A model generated the notes under the pieces. That model saw only the letters and a list, made by a program, of their open reading frames with translations. It did not search any database and was not told the DNA's origin. This document shows positions 5,626-6,478 of a DNA stretch of 6,478 bases, piece after piece. Source of the DNA: DATMRF01 sp035566435 (GTDB lineage: Bacteria > Verrucomicrobiota > Verrucomicrobiia > Limisphaerales > UBA8199); assembly GCA_035566435.1 (NCBI GenBank), contig DATMRF010000078.1, positions 1 to 6,478 of the forward strand, in the 5' to 3' direction. Both the position numbers and the translations under genes were made by a program. The first letter of the stretch is position 1. Every line of letters begins with the position of its first letter.

Positions 5626-5720
5626 CAGAAAAAGAAAAATTGCACCTGCCCACCGGTCCGCGCCCTAACGGATAACGGATAACGGATCGCGCCACCGCAC
5701 CGTCAGAAAAAGAAATATTT

Positions 5721-5742
5721 TGTCGACTTTCCAAAGTTGACA
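5721..5742. other. 10-bp inverted repeat with 2-nt spacer at the array edge
   Basis: TGTCGACTTT (5721-5730) pairs with AAAGTTGACA (5733-5742), nine Watson-Crick pairs and one G-T, separated only by CC. A tight near-palindrome like this resembles a dimeric protein-binding site more than an RNA hairpin. It begins five bases after the A-tract of the last module A and follows AAATATTT (5713-5720), itself a palindrome. Confidence 0.5.
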
Positions 5743-5820
5743 CAATCGTTCTTCTCAACTTCGACCAACCGCGGCCAACCTCGACTTAAATTCCCCCAGC
5801 GACCCTGTCGGCGGCCAGGC

Positions 5821-5860
5821 CGACCAATCCCGCGTAGTCCTGACCAATCCCGACCAATCC
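5821..5860. repeat. 10-bp-period repeat, motif GACCAATCC
   Basis: Four adjacent decamers: CGACCAATCC, CGCGTAGTCC, TGACCAATCC, CGACCAATCC. Three share GACCAATCC exactly; the second is diverged. Related words GACCAACC and GGCCAACC occur earlier (about 5763-5780). A 6-bp stem GTCGGC/GCCGAC (5807-5812 with 5819-5824) overlaps its left edge. Confidence 0.7.
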
Positions 5861-5910
5861 GCAGTTGGATAGTCTTTTTCCCAGGCCCGAGTTCAAAGTT
5901 CAGCCCACTC

Positions 5911-5980
5911 CGATATCAGCTAATATACCAGTTATTACCACCAAATCCCCGCTAATCACAGCTACTACCGCGTAATACCA
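5911..5980. repeat. Degenerate 10-bp-period repeat, motif near TAATACCA
   Basis: Seven consecutive decamers keep phase although sequence drifts: CGATATCAGC, TAATATACCA, GTTATTACCA, CCAAATCCCC, GCTAATCACA, GCTACTACCG, CGTAATACCA. The approximate consensus is GYTAATACCA. This stretch is AT-richer than its surroundings. Confidence 0.5.
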
Positions 5981-6040
5981 CTTCCCGCATTTTGACTCGA
6001 ACTGGTATTCGCTCTCCGCACCCAGCCCGATTATCACCCC

Positions 6041-6110
6041 TTTGTGCCTTTTCATGCCTTCTTGTGGCCATTCCCTCCTCACCCGTGCCATCCGTGGTTC
6101 AACCCCTCCC
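6041..6110. repeat. Degenerate 10-bp-period repeat, motif near TTTGTGCCTT
   Basis: Decamers TTTGTGCCTT, TTCATGCCTT, CTTGTGGCCA, TTCCCTCCTC, ACCCGTGCCA, TCCGTGGTTC keep phase, with TG followed by GCC or CC in most units. It runs into the next, cleaner array without losing register. The CATCCGTGGTTC string is, from memory, widespread in bacterial intergenic DNA. Confidence 0.45.
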
Positions 6111-6160
6111 ATCTGCAGCCATCTGCAGCCATCTGCACCGGTCTGCAAGTATCTGCACCC
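6111..6160. repeat. Five-unit 10-bp tandem repeat ATCTGCAGCC
   Basis: The units are ATCTGCAGCC, ATCTGCAGCC, ATCTGCACCG, GTCTGCAAGT and ATCTGCACCC. TCTGCA is kept in all five, and the first two are identical. This is the cleanest of the decamer arrays in the region. Confidence 0.85.
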
Positions 6161-6229
6161 CCTTTGCGCCTTCAGCCTTTCCTAGCAGTACGTTCGTCTT
6201 TGAGCGAGCGCAGCGACCCAAAACCAAGA

Positions 6230-6242
6230 GTCCTGAAGGGAC
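6230..6242. other. Hairpin 1 of the right-end cluster, GAA loop
   Basis: GTCCT (6230-6234) pairs with GGGAC (6238-6242), including one T-G pair, around a GAA triloop. It is 12 nt ahead of a larger hairpin that has the same GAA loop. Confidence 0.5.
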
Positions 6243-6254
6243 GATTCATATCAG

Positions 6255-6290
6255 CCCGGGGCAATCCCGCGAAGCGGGAGCCGCCCCGGG
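6255..6290. other. Hairpin 2 of the right-end cluster, nested stems
   Basis: The outer stem is CCCGGGGC (6255-6262) with GCCCCGGG (6283-6290), 8 perfect GC pairs. The inner stem is TCCCGC (6265-6270) with GCGGGA (6274-6279), 6 perfect pairs closed by a GAA triloop. Only AA and GCC separate the two stems. Such a structure should be very stable as RNA or cruciform DNA. No T-run follows, so terminator function is unsupported. Confidence 0.75.
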
Positions 6291-6297
6291 TAGATTT

Positions 6298-6350
6298 CAT
6301 TCCCCTCGCCCCGCGAGGAACGAGCGGGGAGAGGGGCAGGGGTGAGGGGC
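6298..6350 (-). repeat. Dispersed palindromic repeat, well-preserved copy (hairpin 3)
   Basis: CCCCTC (6302-6307) pairs with GAGGGG (6331-6336) and CCCCGC (6309-6314) with GCGGGG (6324-6329), separated by a single G-A mismatch, around the 9-nt loop GAGGAACGA. Read on the minus strand, the loop-proximal core CGTTCCTCGCG and the end GGGGAATG match the element at 3504-3547. It looks like a REP-type intergenic element. Confidence 0.7.
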
Positions 6351-6362
6351 ATAGGCGCTAAC

Positions 6363-6476
6363 TTAATAGAACCGCTCCCACGGATACCGACTGAGTTGAG
6401 CAGTTCGAGTGCGACGCCTTTCCTTTAGTCCGGTCCGAAGCTCATCGCCGCGAGCCACCAACTGCCGGGGGCGCAA
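6363..6476 (-). CDS. Open frame running off the right edge, doubtful partial gene
   Basis: A minus-strand frame stays open from the window edge to a TAA at 6363-6365, giving 37 residues. It is rich in arginine and leucine, with LVARGDELRTGLKERRR and the ending YPWERFY. It could be the C-terminus of a gene starting beyond the window, but the arginine-rich composition is also what GC-rich non-coding DNA yields. I recognise no family. Confidence 0.15.
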   Translation of the reverse strand: MRPRQLVARGDELRTGLKERRRTRTAQLSRYPWERFY

Positions 6477-6478
6477 CG

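Larger units (their letters stand above)
5265..5715. repeat. TAACGGA heptamer array with alternating A and B modules
   Basis: Seventeen exact copies of the heptamer TAACGGA occur in seven clusters of two or three, each opened by CC and six of the seven continuing into TCG. Two longer modules alternate. Module A (5265-5318, 5419-5472, 5593-5639, 5664-5715) continues into a short inverted repeat and then CAGAAAAAGAAA. Module B (5333-5418, 5507-5592) continues into a unique 70-bp segment ending CTGACGGATAAT. A 20-bp partial unit (5487-5506) ends in GGG. The order is A-B-A-partial-B-A-A. The first A+B period is 154 bp, the second 174 bp because of the partial unit. Growth by unequal exchange or slippage is likely. 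It is not a CRISPR array: the units are neither repeat-spacer nor of constant length. Confidence 0.9.
5117..6478. other. Long non-coding, repeat-rich region
   Basis: About 1.36 kb follow the oxidoreductase without a convincing gene. Short open frames exist, but they read through tandem repeats and hairpins and show no domain. The content in order is: an 8-bp-period repeat with inverted repeat, the TAACGGA array, an isolated inverted repeat, several 10-bp-period arrays, a three-hairpin cluster, and an open frame running off the right edge. From memory, strings such as CATCCGTGGTTC and CTTTGCGTCTTTGCG recur in intergenic DNA of PVC and other bacteria. Confidence 0.7.

Noticed and set aside
5265..5715. 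CRISPR array or plasmid-type iteron origin
   Set aside because: Units are heptamers in clusters with recurring, not unique, intervening sequence, and no cas genes are present. No replication initiator gene, DnaA boxes or long AT-rich melting region lie nearby.
5737..5742. Perfect -35 box TTGACA
   Set aside because: No -10-like hexamer lies 15-19 nt downstream and no gene follows; the hexamer is the right arm of the inverted repeat 5721-5742.
6093..6106. tRNA T-arm-like string GGTTCAACCCC
   Set aside because: No acceptor stem, anticodon arm or D-arm can be formed around it; it belongs to the decamer-period repeat tract.
5900..6345. Open frames of 72-117 residues in the right-hand region
   Set aside because: They read through decamer repeats and hairpins on both strands and change character with each repeat, as expected for non-coding DNA.

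Overview
The window reads as chromosomal DNA of a GC-rich bacterium, most likely of the Verrucomicrobiota or a neighbouring PVC lineage. This is an inference from four things: a Tat-exported Gfo/Idh/MocA oxidoreductase of the type expanded in those phyla, starts that mostly lack Shine-Dalgarno sequences, an ATGA-coupled gene set typical of accessory islands, and very repeat-rich long intergenic DNA. No rRNA, tRNA, CRISPR array, transposase or integrase gene was found.

Layout. Positions 1-392 are non-coding, with one hairpin and a three-copy heptamer repeat. Positions 393-3341 are a block of genes all on the minus strand. In transcription order they are a dual-OB-domain protein (2631-3341), a DUF488 protein (2002-2634), a second, divergent DUF488 protein (1569-2012), a membrane-anchored NERD nuclease-like protein (544-1416), and a possible 43-residue small protein (393-524). 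The first three overlap (4 nt, then 11 nt) and should be translated as one coupled unit. The NERD gene lies 152 nt further on and may be a separate transcript. Positions 3342-3763 are a divergent intergenic region with inverted repeats, a degenerate dispersed repeat and a possible 8-codon leader. Positions 3764-5116 (plus strand) encode the Tat-signal Gfo/Idh/MocA oxidoreductase.

Positions 5117-6478, about 1.36 kb, hold no convincing gene but are highly structured. They contain an 8-bp-period tandem repeat with a 10-bp inverted repeat, then a 451-bp array (5265-5715) built from 17 copies of the heptamer TAACGGA. That array is arranged as two alternating modules, A-B-A-(partial)-B-A-A. A series of degenerate repeats with a 10-bp period follows (5821-6160), then a cluster of three strong hairpins (6230-6336). 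The last hairpin has a degraded, inverted relative at 3504-3547.

Working together: the dual-OB and two DUF488 proteins look like one functional unit acting on nucleic acid or nucleotides. The adjacent nuclease-like NERD protein makes a defence or nucleic-acid-processing role plausible but unproven. The oxidoreductase is an independent, probably sugar-related, envelope enzyme. The repeat tract is the most unusual part of the window structurally.
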